In this document: positions 43,684 through 53,463 of the stretch, piece by piece
Numbering within the stretch: position 1 is the first letter of the stretch
Layout of the letters: the number at the start of each line of letters is the position of its first letter
Assembly (NCBI GenBank): GCA_964392305.1
Contig: CAYMPV010000033.1
Coordinates: 1 to 64,000, forward strand
From: JACKIC01 sp964392305
GTDB taxonomy: Bacteria > Planctomycetota > UBA1135 > UBA2386
Direction: 5' to 3'
Length of the DNA: 64,000 nt
Made by a program: the position numbers and the translations under genes
The notes under the pieces: model-generated
Told to the model about the DNA's origin: nothing
Seen by the model: the letters and a program-made list of their open reading frames with translations, nothing else
Database searches by the model: none

Positions 43684-45710
43684 TCGCCGATCGCGACCCG
43701 CAGCGCCGCGGTCAACGTCACCGAGCCGATCGGGCTGTTGGCCGGATCGAGCACGGCCGCCTGCGCGAACAGGTTGACGCCGCGGAACGCGAGGCTCGTC
43801 GGGATCGGCAAGGTGTGCCTGGCGCGGCCGGTCGCGTCGACGGTGCCGAGCAGCAGGGCCGGCGCCTGCGCGATCTCCACGGTGCAGCCGCTGCCGAGCG
43901 GGAGCTGCACGCGCGCGACGTCGATGCCGAGCAGGAACAACGCCTGCGTCGGTGCAGCGGCGAGGTCGAGTGCGAAACCGGCGTTGCCGGGCGTGGGGCG
44001 GCCGAGCGCGACGAGCCCAGGCGCGGTGCCGGTTGCGCAGGCGCTGCCGATTCGTTCGATCGTCGCGGGAGTGTTGCTGTTCGTCGCCAGGGTCTCGGGG
44101 TAGCTGTTGGGCCGCGGGTGCAGCACACTGAGGACGATTCCGCGGCGGTGGTCGGGAACCGGCAGTTGCGGGAGCACAGCTGGCCAGGGCGGCGCCAGGA
44201 TGGTGCGCCACGACGCGCCGTTCCAGGCCTGGTAGGCACCGCCGCCATCGAACCAGAGCTCACCGGTGCCTGGGGAATAGGTGCTGACGTAGGAGAACTG
44301 CGTGCTGCGCGCCGGCAACGCGGTCCAGGTTGCGCCGTCCCACTCCCACGCGTTGCCGTACTCCATGACGGCGACGACGCGATTGCGCACCGGGTCGTGA
44401 TCGGCGTGCACGAACTCCCACGAGTAGGGCGCTGCGAACAGGGGGCCCTGCGTCCAGTTCGTGCCGTCCCACAGCCACTGGTCTGGCGTCGTCGAGACCA
44501 TGCGTCGCAGCGCGAGCACGCCGCCGCTGGGATCGGTGACGAGCCTGCGCGCGTCCGGTGGATTGGCGGCGGGGAAGCGCTGTGTCCAGTTCGTTCCGTT
44601 CCACGTCCACGTGTCGGTGAGCGCGCCCTGCGTCGAGAAGCCGCCGAACAGCACGAACTCGGACGTCGCGGGGCAGTAGGCGAGGCCGGCGTCGCTGCGG
44701 TGCGGCGGCGATGTGATCGGCTGCAGTCGGGTGAAGCCGCCGTCGATGCGCCACGTGGCCGAAGCCGGCGACGTCGTGTTCGAGGCGACACCGAAGGCGA
44801 GGATGTCGGTCGTGAGCGGGTGGCTGGCGACGCAGAGGTTGCTCGCCGCGGGTACGCCGTCGTGCACCTTGCGCCAGGTCGCGCCTTCGAGGCGCCAGAT
44901 CCCCGCGGGACCCTGCCAACCCGCTTCGACGCGCAGCATGCCGATGCCGTCGAAGACGAGGGTGCCGGCGGATGTGACGGCGGGTGGGACGGCGATCGTC
45001 TGCCAGCCTGCCGCGGTGCGTTCCCAGGTCGCTGCCGTGCTGGTCGCAGTGTCGAACCCGTGCAGCACGAGGCGGTGGTTGCCGCGGTCGTAGGCGATCG
45101 TGCCGTTGGCGCTCGGCGGGGCGGTGTCGACGTGGCTCCACTGGCTGCCGTTCCACTGCCACAGCGTCGACGGGTAGGGGGTCTGCATCACGCAGGCACC
45201 GCGCGTGCCGTCGTAGAAGAAGTTGCCGGGGCTGTGCACCTGCACGGGCAGCATGCTCTGCCACTGCGCGCCGTCGAACTCGAACACGGCCTGTCCGCTC
45301 ACGCCGACGATCCGCTGGCGGGCCTCGTCGTAGGCCATGCGCTGCCACATCGCTGGTGGAGTCGGCGCGGGGACCGTCGCCACGTTGACGCCGTCCCAGA
45401 GCGACAGCTGGGTCTGATCCCACCTCGCGAGCACCCCGCGCGTCGAGTCGAAGGCGGAGTAAGGGCCGGTGGTGAACTGGGTGCTCTGCAGCAGGTGGAA
45501 CTGCGTGCCATCCCACTCCCAGGTCCGCCCCACGTTGTCGAAGACCGTCACGACGTCGCGCCGCGGGTCGAAGAACGCCGAGGACGGCCGCGGCACCGAA
45601 GGCGCGGCGGTGAAGGTCGTCGACTGCGCCGTGGCGGAGGCGGCGATGGCGACGACGAGTCCGCATGCCAAGGACGAACGGAGGGTCGTGTTCTCGGTGG
45701 CTTTCTTCAT
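43680..45710 (-). CDS. Large secreted kelch-like beta-propeller protein
   Basis: The 676-residue product has a signal peptide (MKKATENTTLRSSLACGLVV, ending near ATAQ). Blades repeat the motif of a Trp-rich turn (WEWDGTQFHLL, WQWNGSQWSHVD, WTWNGTNWTQRF, WLWDGTNWTQGP), about eight to ten times over residues 35-545, matching the kelch-like blades of the protein at 3717-6797. The C-terminal 110 residues (PGNAGFALDLAAAPTQALFL, VQLPLGSGCTVEIAQAPALL) form a separate domain shared in outline with the glycine-rich protein at 17548-18705. It is probably cell-surface or secreted. The start at 45710 fits the signal peptide. Confidence 0.92.
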   Translation of the reverse strand: MKKATENTTLRSSLACGLVVAIAASATAQSTTFTAAPSVPRPSSAFFDPRRDVVTVFDNVGRTWEWDGTQFHLLQSTQFTTGPYSAFDSTRGVLARWDQTQLSLWDGVNVATVPAPTPPAMWQRMAYDEARQRIVGVSGQAVFEFDGAQWQSMLPVQVHSPGNFFYDGTRGACVMQTPYPSTLWQWNGSQWSHVDTAPPSANGTIAYDRGNHRLVLHGFDTATSTAATWERTAAGWQTIAVPPAVTSAGTLVFDGIGMLRVEAGWQGPAGIWRLEGATWRKVHDGVPAASNLCVASHPLTTDILAFGVASNTTSPASATWRIDGGFTRLQPITSPPHRSDAGLAYCPATSEFVLFGGFSTQGALTDTWTWNGTNWTQRFPAANPPDARRLVTDPSGGVLALRRMVSTTPDQWLWDGTNWTQGPLFAAPYSWEFVHADHDPVRNRVVAVMEYGNAWEWDGATWTALPARSTQFSYVSTYSPGTGELWFDGGGAYQAWNGASWRTILAPPWPAVLPQLPVPDHRRGIVLSVLHPRPNSYPETLATNSNTPATIERIGSACATGTAPGLVALGRPTPGNAGFALDLAAAPTQALFLLGIDVARVQLPLGSGCTVEIAQAPALLLGTVDATGRARHTLPIPTSLAFRGVNLFAQAAVLDPANSPIGSVTLTAALRVAIGD

Positions 45711-46096
45711 GGGTTGGCTCCGGTTGCGCTGGCGTCGTGGCGCGTCAATGTACTGCGTCGCGGATGGCGAGCTGACGGCGAAGGCGCGCAGCGGCGCGCC
45801 CCGCGAAAGCAAGTGCCGGGCCGATCCCTCGTCACGCCTTGGCGCGGACGCAACCCAACGATGCGGGGCCAGGTGCTTGCGGTGGCCAGGGAACGCCCTG
45901 TCACAGATCCGTGCCACCGGGCGACCGAGACTGTTCGTCAGCGGCGACGCCTGACGCGACCATCCGTCGTTCGCGGCAACACTGCTGAGGCCACACGCGT
46001 TCGGCCTCAGAGCACCGGCTTCGTCTGGCTGCTGCGCCACAAGTAGCGGCGCGCGAACTGCACACGGACGGCGGGGGACCTTGTGCCCCCGGCGAC
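45711..46096. other. Intergenic region between the kelch gene and the peptidase gene
   Basis: About 386 bp with no supported gene. It contains the hairpin at 45985-46010. The kelch promoter should lie near the left end. Antisense ORFs in it are compositional artefacts. Confidence 0.5.
45985..46010 (-). terminator. Hairpin downstream of the peptidase gene
   Basis: An 8-bp stem (CTGAGGCC/GGCCTCAG) with a 10-nt loop, about 87 bp after the stop of the gene at 46097 (minus strand). It is a plausible terminator, without a T-run. Confidence 0.5.
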
Positions 46097-47476
46097 TCAG
46101 CGTCCAGCCAACCGCTTGCAGGTGCTGATCCACTGCGCGTGGAACCCATCCCAGTCGGTCTGCAGCACCGGGCCGAGCTGTGCGCCGAGTTCGGTCGACT
46201 TCGCGGCCTGGAACGCGTCGACCAGGGCGGGCAACTTCGCGCGGTATGGTTCGGACATCAGCGTCGCGACCATGGTCAGACACAGGACGTATTCGCCGCG
46301 GAACCTGCCTTGCGGCCCGGCGACGTCGATCGGCCTGCGCTCGACGCTGTCGCCGAGGTAGGAAGTGGCGATCTGGTCGGCGAGACCTGCCTGCGGCCGC
46401 AGCTCGTTCTGGTAGTACGCAGCCACGCCTTCTTGGAACCACTCGGGTCTGGCGTCGAGCAACGCGCTCTTCGCGAGCACCGAATGCGCGAACTCATGCA
46501 CCAGGACGGGGCGAAGCAAGCCGAGTTCGTCCTCAGCGCTGCAGGTGGCAATACCGAGCACCGTGAAGCCGTCGCCTCTCGGTGGAGCCACCTTCCTGCC
46601 GAACCGTTCGGCGAAGCGCGGCGCGAAGGCACGATAGGAAGCGTCCTTCGCGAAGACGAGGAGCGCGGCCGGCTCCTGCGGTTCGGGCAGCGCGAAGTCG
46701 GTGAGCACACGCCGCTGTAACGCTTCCAGCTCGGTGGCGAGTTCCCGCAGTTGGCGATCGCGCCCCTGCACGTCGGTCATCAACCAGTAGTTGCCACGGT
46801 CGATTCTGGTCACGCCGGCCTCGGCGGTCTCGCCGAATGCGAGTGCGCGCAGGTCATGTTCGGCGTCGAGGAAGGGACCGTTGCCCGGCACCAGCGCGAT
46901 CGCGTCCAACAGCAGTTCCCCGGGACCACGGAAGTAGATGCCGAGCGTCCGGATCCGGTCCCAACGCGGCAGTCGCCCACCAACGGGTGAGAACCAGCGC
47001 AACGGCAGCTCGATCGCCTGCCAGCCCGTCTGGTCGAGCACGACCTTGCGCCAGAAGCGCACGCCTTCCTCTTCGACGAACTGCAACTCCACCTCGGTGG
47101 TGGCGTGCCGCGCCACCTCTTCTGCCGAGCGGTGGACCCACAGACGCAGCGACGAGAAGGGCTTCAGGTCCGCAGGCACGAGCCCGGATGCGGCGTAGGC
47201 GAAGGTCTTCGCAAAACCCTGGATGCGCAGCGCGTTGCCAGTCGGCCGCGGCTCCTGGATCGCATCGCCGACCGCAGCCAGTTCAGGGGCCGGGCGCAAA
47301 CCGATCGCGGACTTGGTGACAGCCCGGAAGGACCGGCCGGCATCCGCTCCTTCGAAGTCGAACAACACGCGCGGCGCGGCGGCGTCTGCAGGCGCTGCCG
47401 GTGGTTCTTGGGCCCTGCCCCCCATCGATCCGGACAAGGCACCCAACACGGACAGGAGCACTCGGATCGACTTCAT
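46097..47476 (-). CDS. Secreted peptidase-MA-like metalloprotease (gluzincin)
   Basis: The 459-residue product has a signal peptide (MKSIRVLLSVLGALSGSMGG). The N-terminal part (residues 30-200) is beta-rich with GYARGFEGADAGRSF-like and FSSLRLWVHRSAEEVARH strands, resembling a carbohydrate-binding module. The C-terminal half has VLVHEFAHSVLAKSALL near residue 325 and PEWFQEGVAAYYQ about 20 residues later. This matches the HExxH...E zinc signature of the peptidase_MA family (HEFAH and the EGxA Glu). The substrate is unknown. It is divergent from the PaaK-like gene. Confidence 0.88.
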   Translation of the reverse strand: MKSIRVLLSVLGALSGSMGGRAQEPPAAPADAAAPRVLFDFEGADAGRSFRAVTKSAIGLRPAPELAAVGDAIQEPRPTGNALRIQGFAKTFAYAASGLVPADLKPFSSLRLWVHRSAEEVARHATTEVELQFVEEEGVRFWRKVVLDQTGWQAIELPLRWFSPVGGRLPRWDRIRTLGIYFRGPGELLLDAIALVPGNGPFLDAEHDLRALAFGETAEAGVTRIDRGNYWLMTDVQGRDRQLRELATELEALQRRVLTDFALPEPQEPAALLVFAKDASYRAFAPRFAERFGRKVAPPRGDGFTVLGIATCSAEDELGLLRPVLVHEFAHSVLAKSALLDARPEWFQEGVAAYYQNELRPQAGLADQIATSYLGDSVERRPIDVAGPQGRFRGEYVLCLTMVATLMSEPYRAKLPALVDAFQAAKSTELGAQLGPVLQTDWDGFHAQWISTCKRLAGR

Positions 47477-47654
47477 GTGGCACGTAGGACTCGGAGCGAT
47501 CGCGTCTATTCCGTGTCGACCCGCGCAACTTGCACGAACGCCAACCAGGCCCGGTCCTGGCTGCGCAACCGACGGCGACGGGCCGGGCCACCGCTCGCGC
47601 CCGCCCCGCGCCACGACTACGCTGCGGCGACCACTCGTCCCCCGGAGCCTGCTC

Positions 47655-48998
47655 GTGGCCGCCACCGAATCGATCTACTACAACCCCAAGACCGAGACCC
47701 TCGCCAAGGACCAGCTGCGCGCGCTGCAGCTGCTCAAGCTGCAGCGCCTCGTCGATCGCGCCTGGCACCACTCGCCGTTCCATCGCCGGCTCTACGAAGC
47801 GGCCGGCGTGACGCCCGACAAGATCAGAACCCTCGACGACATCCGCCGCCTGCCGTTCATGACGCGCGAGGACTGGATGGCGTGCCAGGCGGAGAAGCCG
47901 ATGTTCGGCGACCTGATCACGCGGCCCGAGTCGGACGCGATCCGTTACCACCTGACTTCGGGAACGTCGGGCCGCCAGCCGTTGCGTGTGCTCGACTCGC
48001 GCAAGGACTGGTCGTGGATCGCCGACATGTGGTGCTACGGCTTCTGGGGCTTCGGCATCCGCCCGCAGGACAAGGTGTTCTTCGCGTTCTCGTACGGCTC
48101 GTTCATCGGGTTCTGGGGCGCGCACTACTGCTGCGAGAAGCTCGGCTGCCTGACGCTCGCGTCGGGCAACATGACCACCGAGCAGCGCGTCAAGCAGATC
48201 GTCGAGATGGGCGTGACGGTGGTCTGCGCGACGCCGACCTACGCGCTGCGCATGGGCCAGACCGCCGAGAAGATGGGCATCGACCTGCGTAAGGACGGCA
48301 AGGTGCGTCGCGTCGTCGTCAGCGGCGAGCCCGCCGGCTCGATCCCCGCGGTCAAGAAGATGATCGAGGAGATGTGGGGCGGCAAGTGCGGCGACACCGC
48401 CGGCATGACCGAGATCGGCACGATCATGATCTTCGAGTGCGATCACCAACCCGGCGGCCCGCACATCATCGAGGACCACTTCATCGAGGAGGTGCTCGAC
48501 CCCGACAGCGGCGAGCCCATGGACTACGGCGAACGCGGCGAACGCGTCGTCACCTCGTTCGGCCGCGGTTTCATCCCGCTGCTGCGCTACAAGACCAAGG
48601 ACCTGGTCTGCAAGGTGCCGCACACGCGCTGCACGTGCGGCCGCACCGGCGACATCTACGAGGGCGGCATCCTCGGTCGCGTCGACGACATGAAGCTGAT
48701 CCGCGGCACCAACGTCTACCCGCGCGCCGTCGAAGCCGTGGTGCGCGAGCACAGCGAGGTCGAGGAGTTCCAGATCGTGATCACGCGCGTCGACAACGTG
48801 CAGGACGAGATCACCGTCAAGGTCGAGCTCAAACCCGACCAAAGCGAGTGCTGGCCGCGCCTGCAGGCGCAGCTCGGCAAGGACCTCGCCGACGCCCACG
48901 AAGGGCTGCGCTTCAACCTCGAACTGTGCAAGCAGGGCGAACTGCCGCGCTTCGAGCTCAAGGCCAAACGCCTGCAGGATCTGCGGCCCCAATACTGA
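47655..48998 (+). CDS. Phenylacetate-CoA ligase-like adenylate-forming enzyme
   Basis: The 447-residue ANL enzyme has VDRAWHHSPFHRRLYEAAGV at the start, YHLTSGTSGRQPLRVLDS (P-loop-like SGTSG), GDTAGMTEIGTIMIFECD and FIPLLRYKTKDLVCKVPHTR, matching PaaK, with the C-terminal domain GRVDDMKLIRGTNVYPRAVE. CTCGRTGDIYEGGI is the Cys-rich zinc loop seen in many PaaK homologues. It activates an aromatic or aryl-acetic acid with ATP and CoA. The start is a GTG with GGAG seven bases upstream. The substrate may be phenylacetate or a related acid. Confidence 0.94.
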   Translation: MAATESIYYNPKTETLAKDQLRALQLLKLQRLVDRAWHHSPFHRRLYEAAGVTPDKIRTLDDIRRLPFMTREDWMACQAEKPMFGDLITRPESDAIRYHLTSGTSGRQPLRVLDSRKDWSWIADMWCYGFWGFGIRPQDKVFFAFSYGSFIGFWGAHYCCEKLGCLTLASGNMTTEQRVKQIVEMGVTVVCATPTYALRMGQTAEKMGIDLRKDGKVRRVVVSGEPAGSIPAVKKMIEEMWGGKCGDTAGMTEIGTIMIFECDHQPGGPHIIEDHFIEEVLDPDSGEPMDYGERGERVVTSFGRGFIPLLRYKTKDLVCKVPHTRCTCGRTGDIYEGGILGRVDDMKLIRGTNVYPRAVEAVVREHSEVEEFQIVITRVDNVQDEITVKVELKPDQSECWPRLQAQLGKDLADAHEGLRFNLELCKQGELPRFELKAKRLQDLRPQY

Positions 48999-49012
48999 GC
49001 GAGGAACCGACC

Positions 49013-49234
49013 ATGACCACGCGACACAGCAAGACCGCTGACCACGACCTGCTCGGTGCACCGCTCTCGGCCGACGACCGCGAGCTGCTCGATCTCTATC
49101 GCCGCCTGCACGCCTTGAGCAACCGCAACGACCTGCCGCCGGTGGCCACCGCCAACGTCAAGCAGGCGATGGTGATGCTCTGGAACGCCTGCAACGACCT
49201 CGCCCTGCTGCACGAAGAACCCGGCAACGATTGA
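49013..49234 (+). CDS. Small conserved-looking hypothetical protein downstream of the ligase
   Basis: A 73-residue acidic helical protein, MTTRHSKTADHDLLGAPLSA then DDRELLDLYRRLHALSNRN, with VKQAMVMLWNACNDLALLHE at the end. AGCGAGGAA lies just before the ATG and the gene starts 12 bp after the ligase stop, so it is likely co-expressed. Its function is unknown; a role as a helper or regulator of the ligase is speculative. Confidence 0.75.
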   Translation: MTTRHSKTADHDLLGAPLSADDRELLDLYRRLHALSNRNDLPPVATANVKQAMVMLWNACNDLALLHEEPGND

Positions 49235-49243
49235 GCGCGAACG

Positions 49244-52015
49244 ATGCGTTCCGCCTCGATCCGCGCCCTGTTGCCGACGCTGCTGGCTGCCGCGGCGGTG
49301 GCGCAGCAGGCACCGTCGCACGGAGCCACCCACTGGGCCTACGTCGTGCCCCAGAAGACGGTGCCGAAGGTCGACGAGCCCGCATGGTGCCGCGACGAAC
49401 TCGACTTCTTGGTGCTCGCCGGCCTGGAAGCACGCGGCCTGACGCCGGCGCCCGCCGCTGACGCGGCGATGTTGCTGCGTCGCGCCCACCTGGTGCTGAC
49501 CGGACTGCCCCCGACCGACGAAGACATAGCCGCGTTCCTGGCCGATACTGCCGCCGACGCCTACGAACGTCGCGTCGAAGCGCTGCTCACGAGCGACGCC
49601 TGCGCCGAACACCTCGCCACCGACTGGCTCGATCTCGCGCGCTTCGCCGACACCTACGGTTACCAGTCCGACTTCGAGTGCCGCACCTGGCCGTGGCGCG
49701 ACTGGTTGATCGCCTCGTTCGCCGCCGACAAACCCTGGGACCGCTTCGTGCGTGAACTGGTCGCCGGCGACCTGCTGCCCGATGCCGACGTGCAGACGCA
49801 CACCGCGACGGCGTTCTGGCGCCTGCACCGTCAGACCAACGAAGGCGGCTCGATCGAGGCCGAGTGGCGGCACGAGTACATCGCCGACCGCGTCGACACC
49901 TTCGGCACCGCGTTCCTGGGCCTGACGATCGGTTGTGCGCGCTGCCACGACCACAAGTCCGATCCGATCACGCAGCGCGACTACTACTCGCTGGGCAGCT
50001 TCTTCACGATCGACGAGGCCGGGCTGTCGCCGTACTCGACAGGCGGCATCCCGCAGCCGACGGTGCGGCTCGCGACCGCCGACCAACACGCCGAGCGCGC
50101 GCGGTTGCAGCAGGCGGTCGACGCGACGCAACAGCAGTACGAACAGGCTCTCGTCGCCGCCCACGCCCTGGCCGCCGAGGTCACCGGGAGCTCTTCGGGC
50201 ATATTGCACGATTCCTGGCAGCAGGCCGCGATACCACCCGTGTTGCCCACGCCGATCGCACACTTCACGTTCGATTCGATCGCCGACGGCAAGACTGCAG
50301 ACAACCGCGATGCGGCGCGCACGGCAAGCGTTCCCGCCGAGGTCGGCGCGGTTCCGGGCGCGCGCGGCGCGGCGATCGCACTCGACGGTGATGCACGCAT
50401 CGCCATCGACGGGCTGCCGGCGTTCCGTCGTGAGGACGCCTTCAGTGTACAGCTGTGGTGCTGGTGTCCCGATCGCAAGGAACGCGCGGTGCTGCTGCAC
50501 ACGAGCCACTACACCGAGGACGCCGACACCCAGGGTTACCAGCTGCTGCTGCAAGACGGGCGGCTCGACTGGCAGATCGTGCATCACTGGCCCGGCTCGG
50601 CGGCGGCGATCCGCATGCTCGATGCGTTGCCGCTCGGCCGTTGGTGCCAGATCGTCGCCACCTACGACGGCAGTTCGCGCGCCGACGGACTCAGCATCCA
50701 CCTCGACGGCGAACGGGTGGCGACGGCGATCGTGCGCGACCACCTGCAAGGGCCCGCCACGGTGCGCAAACTCGAACTCGGCGGCCGCGATCGCGATCGC
50801 GGCTTCACCGGCGGTCGGCTCGACGAGTTCATGCTGTTCGACCGCTGCCTCGATGCCGCCGAAGTCGCCCAGCTCGCCGGCAAGGCACCGGGCCTCGCCG
50901 CCCGCCGCGGGCACCTCGCCCGCCAGGATGCCGCGGTGGTGACCGCGGCGACAGCGCTGCGCACGGCGCGCCGCGCCCTGCACGACCACGTCGAAGCGAT
51001 CCCCGAACTGATGACGATGGCGGCACATCAACACCCGCCCGCGCGTCACGTGCTGCGCCGCGGCGCCTACGATCAGCCGGACCTCGACCAGCCGGTGACG
51101 GCTGACGTGCCCGCCGCGATCCTGCCGTTCGCACCGCAATGGCCACGCGATCGGCTGGGGCTGGCCGAGTGGCTCAACTCACCGCAGAACCCGCTGCCCG
51201 CGCGCGTCGTCGTCGATCGCTTGTGGGCGTTGTGTTTCGGTCGCGGCCTCGTCAGCACACCCGAGAACTTCGGCGTGCTCGGTGAACCACCGCAGCAGCA
51301 GGCCCTGCTCGACGCACTGGCCGTGGACTTCACCGCACAGCGCAGCGTGCGCGCGATGCTGCGCCGCATCGTCTGTTCGTCGACCTTCCGCCAGGACTCA
51401 CGCGCCACGCCGGCGCAACGCGAAACCGACCCGCACAACGCGCGGCTGGCGCGCGGGCCGTCGTTCCGGTTGTCGGCGGAGGTGCTGCGCGACCAGGCCC
51501 TCGCCGCCAGCGGACTGCTGCACCAACAGGTCGGTGGACCGAGCGCCAGGCCGTGGCAACCGCCCGGCCTGTGGCGCGACGCAGGCGTCGGCTGGGCCGG
51601 CGCCGACTATCGACCCGACGATGGGCCCAACGCCCATCGCCGCAGTCTCTACACCTATCGCAAACGCACGGCGCCGCCGCCGAACATGACCGCGCTCGAC
51701 GCACCGAGCCGCGAAGTCTGCGTCGCGCGTCGCCAACAGACCGATACGCCGCTGCAGGCGCTGACGTTCCTGAACGACCCGGTGTTCACCGAGTGTGCCG
51801 CGGCGCTGGCACGACGCGTGCGCGAACGACGACCCGATGCCGACCTCGACGCACAGCTGCATCTGCTGTTCGTCAGTCTCGCGACGCGCGCGCCGCGCGC
51901 TGCGGAGCTGGCCGCGTTGCGCACGCTGTGCAGTTCCACCGCCGATCGCGAACGGGCGCTGTCCCTGGCCGCGTCGACCCTGATGGCCAGCGACGCCATG
52001 GTCGTGCTGCGATGA
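49244..52015 (+). CDS. Planctomycete DUF1549-LamG-DUF1553 protein with a single CxxCH motif
   Basis: The 923-residue product has a signal peptide (MRSASIRALLPTLLAAAAVA) and an N-terminal DUF1549 domain (about 40-290; WLDLARFADTYGYQSDFECR, HEYIADRVDTFGTAFLGLTI). A CxxCH-like motif (CARCH, residue about 231, followed by DHKSDPI) suits a haem or metal site. A LamG/concanavalin-like domain follows (about 335-540; HFTFDSIADGKTADNR, FSVQLWCWCPDRKERAVLLH) and a DUF1553 domain at the end (TFRQDSRAT, LARGPSFRLSAEVLRDQALA, QTDTPLQALTFLNDPVFTEC). It is secreted and always paired with DUF1501 in planctomycetes; its biochemical role is uncertain. Confidence 0.95.
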   Translation: MRSASIRALLPTLLAAAAVAQQAPSHGATHWAYVVPQKTVPKVDEPAWCRDELDFLVLAGLEARGLTPAPAADAAMLLRRAHLVLTGLPPTDEDIAAFLADTAADAYERRVEALLTSDACAEHLATDWLDLARFADTYGYQSDFECRTWPWRDWLIASFAADKPWDRFVRELVAGDLLPDADVQTHTATAFWRLHRQTNEGGSIEAEWRHEYIADRVDTFGTAFLGLTIGCARCHDHKSDPITQRDYYSLGSFFTIDEAGLSPYSTGGIPQPTVRLATADQHAERARLQQAVDATQQQYEQALVAAHALAAEVTGSSSGILHDSWQQAAIPPVLPTPIAHFTFDSIADGKTADNRDAARTASVPAEVGAVPGARGAAIALDGDARIAIDGLPAFRREDAFSVQLWCWCPDRKERAVLLHTSHYTEDADTQGYQLLLQDGRLDWQIVHHWPGSAAAIRMLDALPLGRWCQIVATYDGSSRADGLSIHLDGERVATAIVRDHLQGPATVRKLELGGRDRDRGFTGGRLDEFMLFDRCLDAAEVAQLAGKAPGLAARRGHLARQDAAVVTAATALRTARRALHDHVEAIPELMTMAAHQHPPARHVLRRGAYDQPDLDQPVTADVPAAILPFAPQWPRDRLGLAEWLNSPQNPLPARVVVDRLWALCFGRGLVSTPENFGVLGEPPQQQALLDALAVDFTAQRSVRAMLRRIVCSSTFRQDSRATPAQRETDPHNARLARGPSFRLSAEVLRDQALAASGLLHQQVGGPSARPWQPPGLWRDAGVGWAGADYRPDDGPNAHRRSLYTYRKRTAPPPNMTALDAPSREVCVARRQQTDTPLQALTFLNDPVFTECAAALARRVRERRPDADLDAQLHLLFVSLATRAPRAAELAALRTLCSSTADRERALSLAASTLMASDAMVVLR

Positions 52016-53463
52016 ACGGGATGCACACCGACGACCTGTCGCGACTCGCGCGCCGCGCCTTCCTGAGCCGCAGTTCGCTGGGGCTCGGCGCCCTGGCGCT
52101 GCACTCGCTGGGAGCGCAGCACACCGAACGAACCTGCGCCGCCGGCGACGGCGCCGCGCCGCGCCGCCCGCACTTCGCACCGCGCGCGCGCCGCGTCGTC
52201 TACCTGTTCCAGGCCGGCGGTCCGTCGCCGTTCGAGACGTTCGATCCCAAACCGCGTCTGCGCGAAATGCAGGGCCAGGACCTGCCCGAGTCGGTGCGCG
52301 GTGGACAGCGACTCACGGGCATGAGCGGCAACCAGTCGGTGCTGCCGCTGGCGGGTTCGTTCACGAACTGCCGCCGACACGGCCAGAGCGGCCTGTGGAT
52401 CAGCGATCTGCTGCCGCACACCGCCAAGATCGCCGACCGGCTCTGCGTGGTGCGCTCCATGCACACCGAAGCCATCAACCACGACCCGGCGATCACGTTC
52501 TTCTGCTCGGGCAGCCAGATCAGCGGCCGGCCGTCGATGGGCGCGTGGGCGGCATACGGCCTGGGCGCCGACAGTCGCGAGTTGCCGGCGTTCGTGGTCC
52601 TTGTCAGCAAGGACGCGCAGCGCGACCAGCCGCTCTACGCCCGCTTGTGGGGCAACGGCTTCCTGCCCGGTGAGTACCAGGGCGTGCAGTTCCGACCGGG
52701 CAGCTCGCCGGTGTTGTTCCTCGACAATCCGCCGGGCGTCGACGCGGCCGCGCGCCGCGCGCAGCTCGACGCGCTCGCCGCGCTGCATCACGACCAGTTC
52801 GAACGCGAGGATGACCCGGCGATCGTCGCGCGCCAGGCGCAGGCCGAACTCGCGTTCCGAATGCAGACGAGTGTGCCCGAGGTCGCCGACCTCGGCAGCG
52901 AGCCCGACGAAGTCTTCGAGCTCTACGGCGACGGCGCCAGGCAACCAGGCACCTACGCCGCCAACTGCCTGCTGGCGCGACGCCTGCTCGAGCGCGGGGT
53001 GCGCTTCGTGCAACTGTTCCATCAAGGCTGGGACCAGCACGGCAGCCTGCCCGCGGGCATCACGCGCCAATGCAAGCAGACCGATCAGGCATCGGCGGCG
53101 TTGGTGCACGATCTGCAGCGCCGCGGCCTGCTCGACGACACGCTGGTGGTCTGGGGCGGTGAGTTCGGCCGCACTGCCTACTGCCAAGGCAAGCTGACCG
53201 CGACCGACTACGGCCGCGACCATCACCCACGCTGCTTCTCGATCTGGCTCGCCGGCGGCGGCGTGCGCGCCGGCCACGCCCACGGCGCGACCGACGAGTT
53301 CGGCTACAACATCACCGAGGGCGCCGTGCACGTGCACGACCTGCACGCGACCATGCTGCATCTGCTGGGCTTCGACCACGAACGGTTGATCTGGCCCTTC
53401 CAGGGGCGCGACTACCGACTGACCGACGTCGCGGGGCGCATCGTGCGGGAACTGCTCGCTTGA
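52012..53463 (+). CDS. DUF1501 protein with a Tat-like signal
   Basis: The 483-residue product has a twin-arginine-like export signal (RRAFLSRSSLGLGALALHSL at residues 14-33). The DUF1501 domain is recognised from VVYLFQAGGPSPFETFDPKP, EAINHDPAITFFCSGSQISG, VRFVQLFHQGWDQHGSLPAG, LVVWGGEFGRTAYCQGK and DHHPRCFSIWLAGGGVRAGH, an alkaline-phosphatase-like fold with metal-binding Asp/His. It is translationally coupled (ATGA) to the DUF1549/DUF1553 gene. The substrate is unknown; a phospho- or sulfo-ester hydrolase-like activity is inferred only from fold. Confidence 0.95.
   Translation: MNGMHTDDLSRLARRAFLSRSSLGLGALALHSLGAQHTERTCAAGDGAAPRRPHFAPRARRVVYLFQAGGPSPFETFDPKPRLREMQGQDLPESVRGGQRLTGMSGNQSVLPLAGSFTNCRRHGQSGLWISDLLPHTAKIADRLCVVRSMHTEAINHDPAITFFCSGSQISGRPSMGAWAAYGLGADSRELPAFVVLVSKDAQRDQPLYARLWGNGFLPGEYQGVQFRPGSSPVLFLDNPPGVDAAARRAQLDALAALHHDQFEREDDPAIVARQAQAELAFRMQTSVPEVADLGSEPDEVFELYGDGARQPGTYAANCLLARRLLERGVRFVQLFHQGWDQHGSLPAGITRQCKQTDQASAALVHDLQRRGLLDDTLVVWGGEFGRTAYCQGKLTATDYGRDHHPRCFSIWLAGGGVRAGHAHGATDEFGYNITEGAVHVHDLHATMLHLLGFDHERLIWPFQGRDYRLTDVAGRIVRELLA

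Noticed and set aside
43560..46046. An 828-codon open frame on the plus strand opposite the kelch gene
   Set aside because: It is Arg/Ala/His-rich with no domain, has no starts with a ribosome binding site, and is exactly opposite a gene with clear propeller repeats. It is a GC-driven antisense shadow.
49935..49949. Calling the DUF1549 protein a cytochrome from its CARCH motif
   Set aside because: One CxxCH in a DUF1549 domain is characteristic of that family and is not enough to call a c-type cytochrome without biochemistry.
48716..51139. An 807-codon minus-strand frame opposite the ligase and DUF1549 genes
   Set aside because: Its composition is typical of an antisense frame and the plus strand carries strong family matches.
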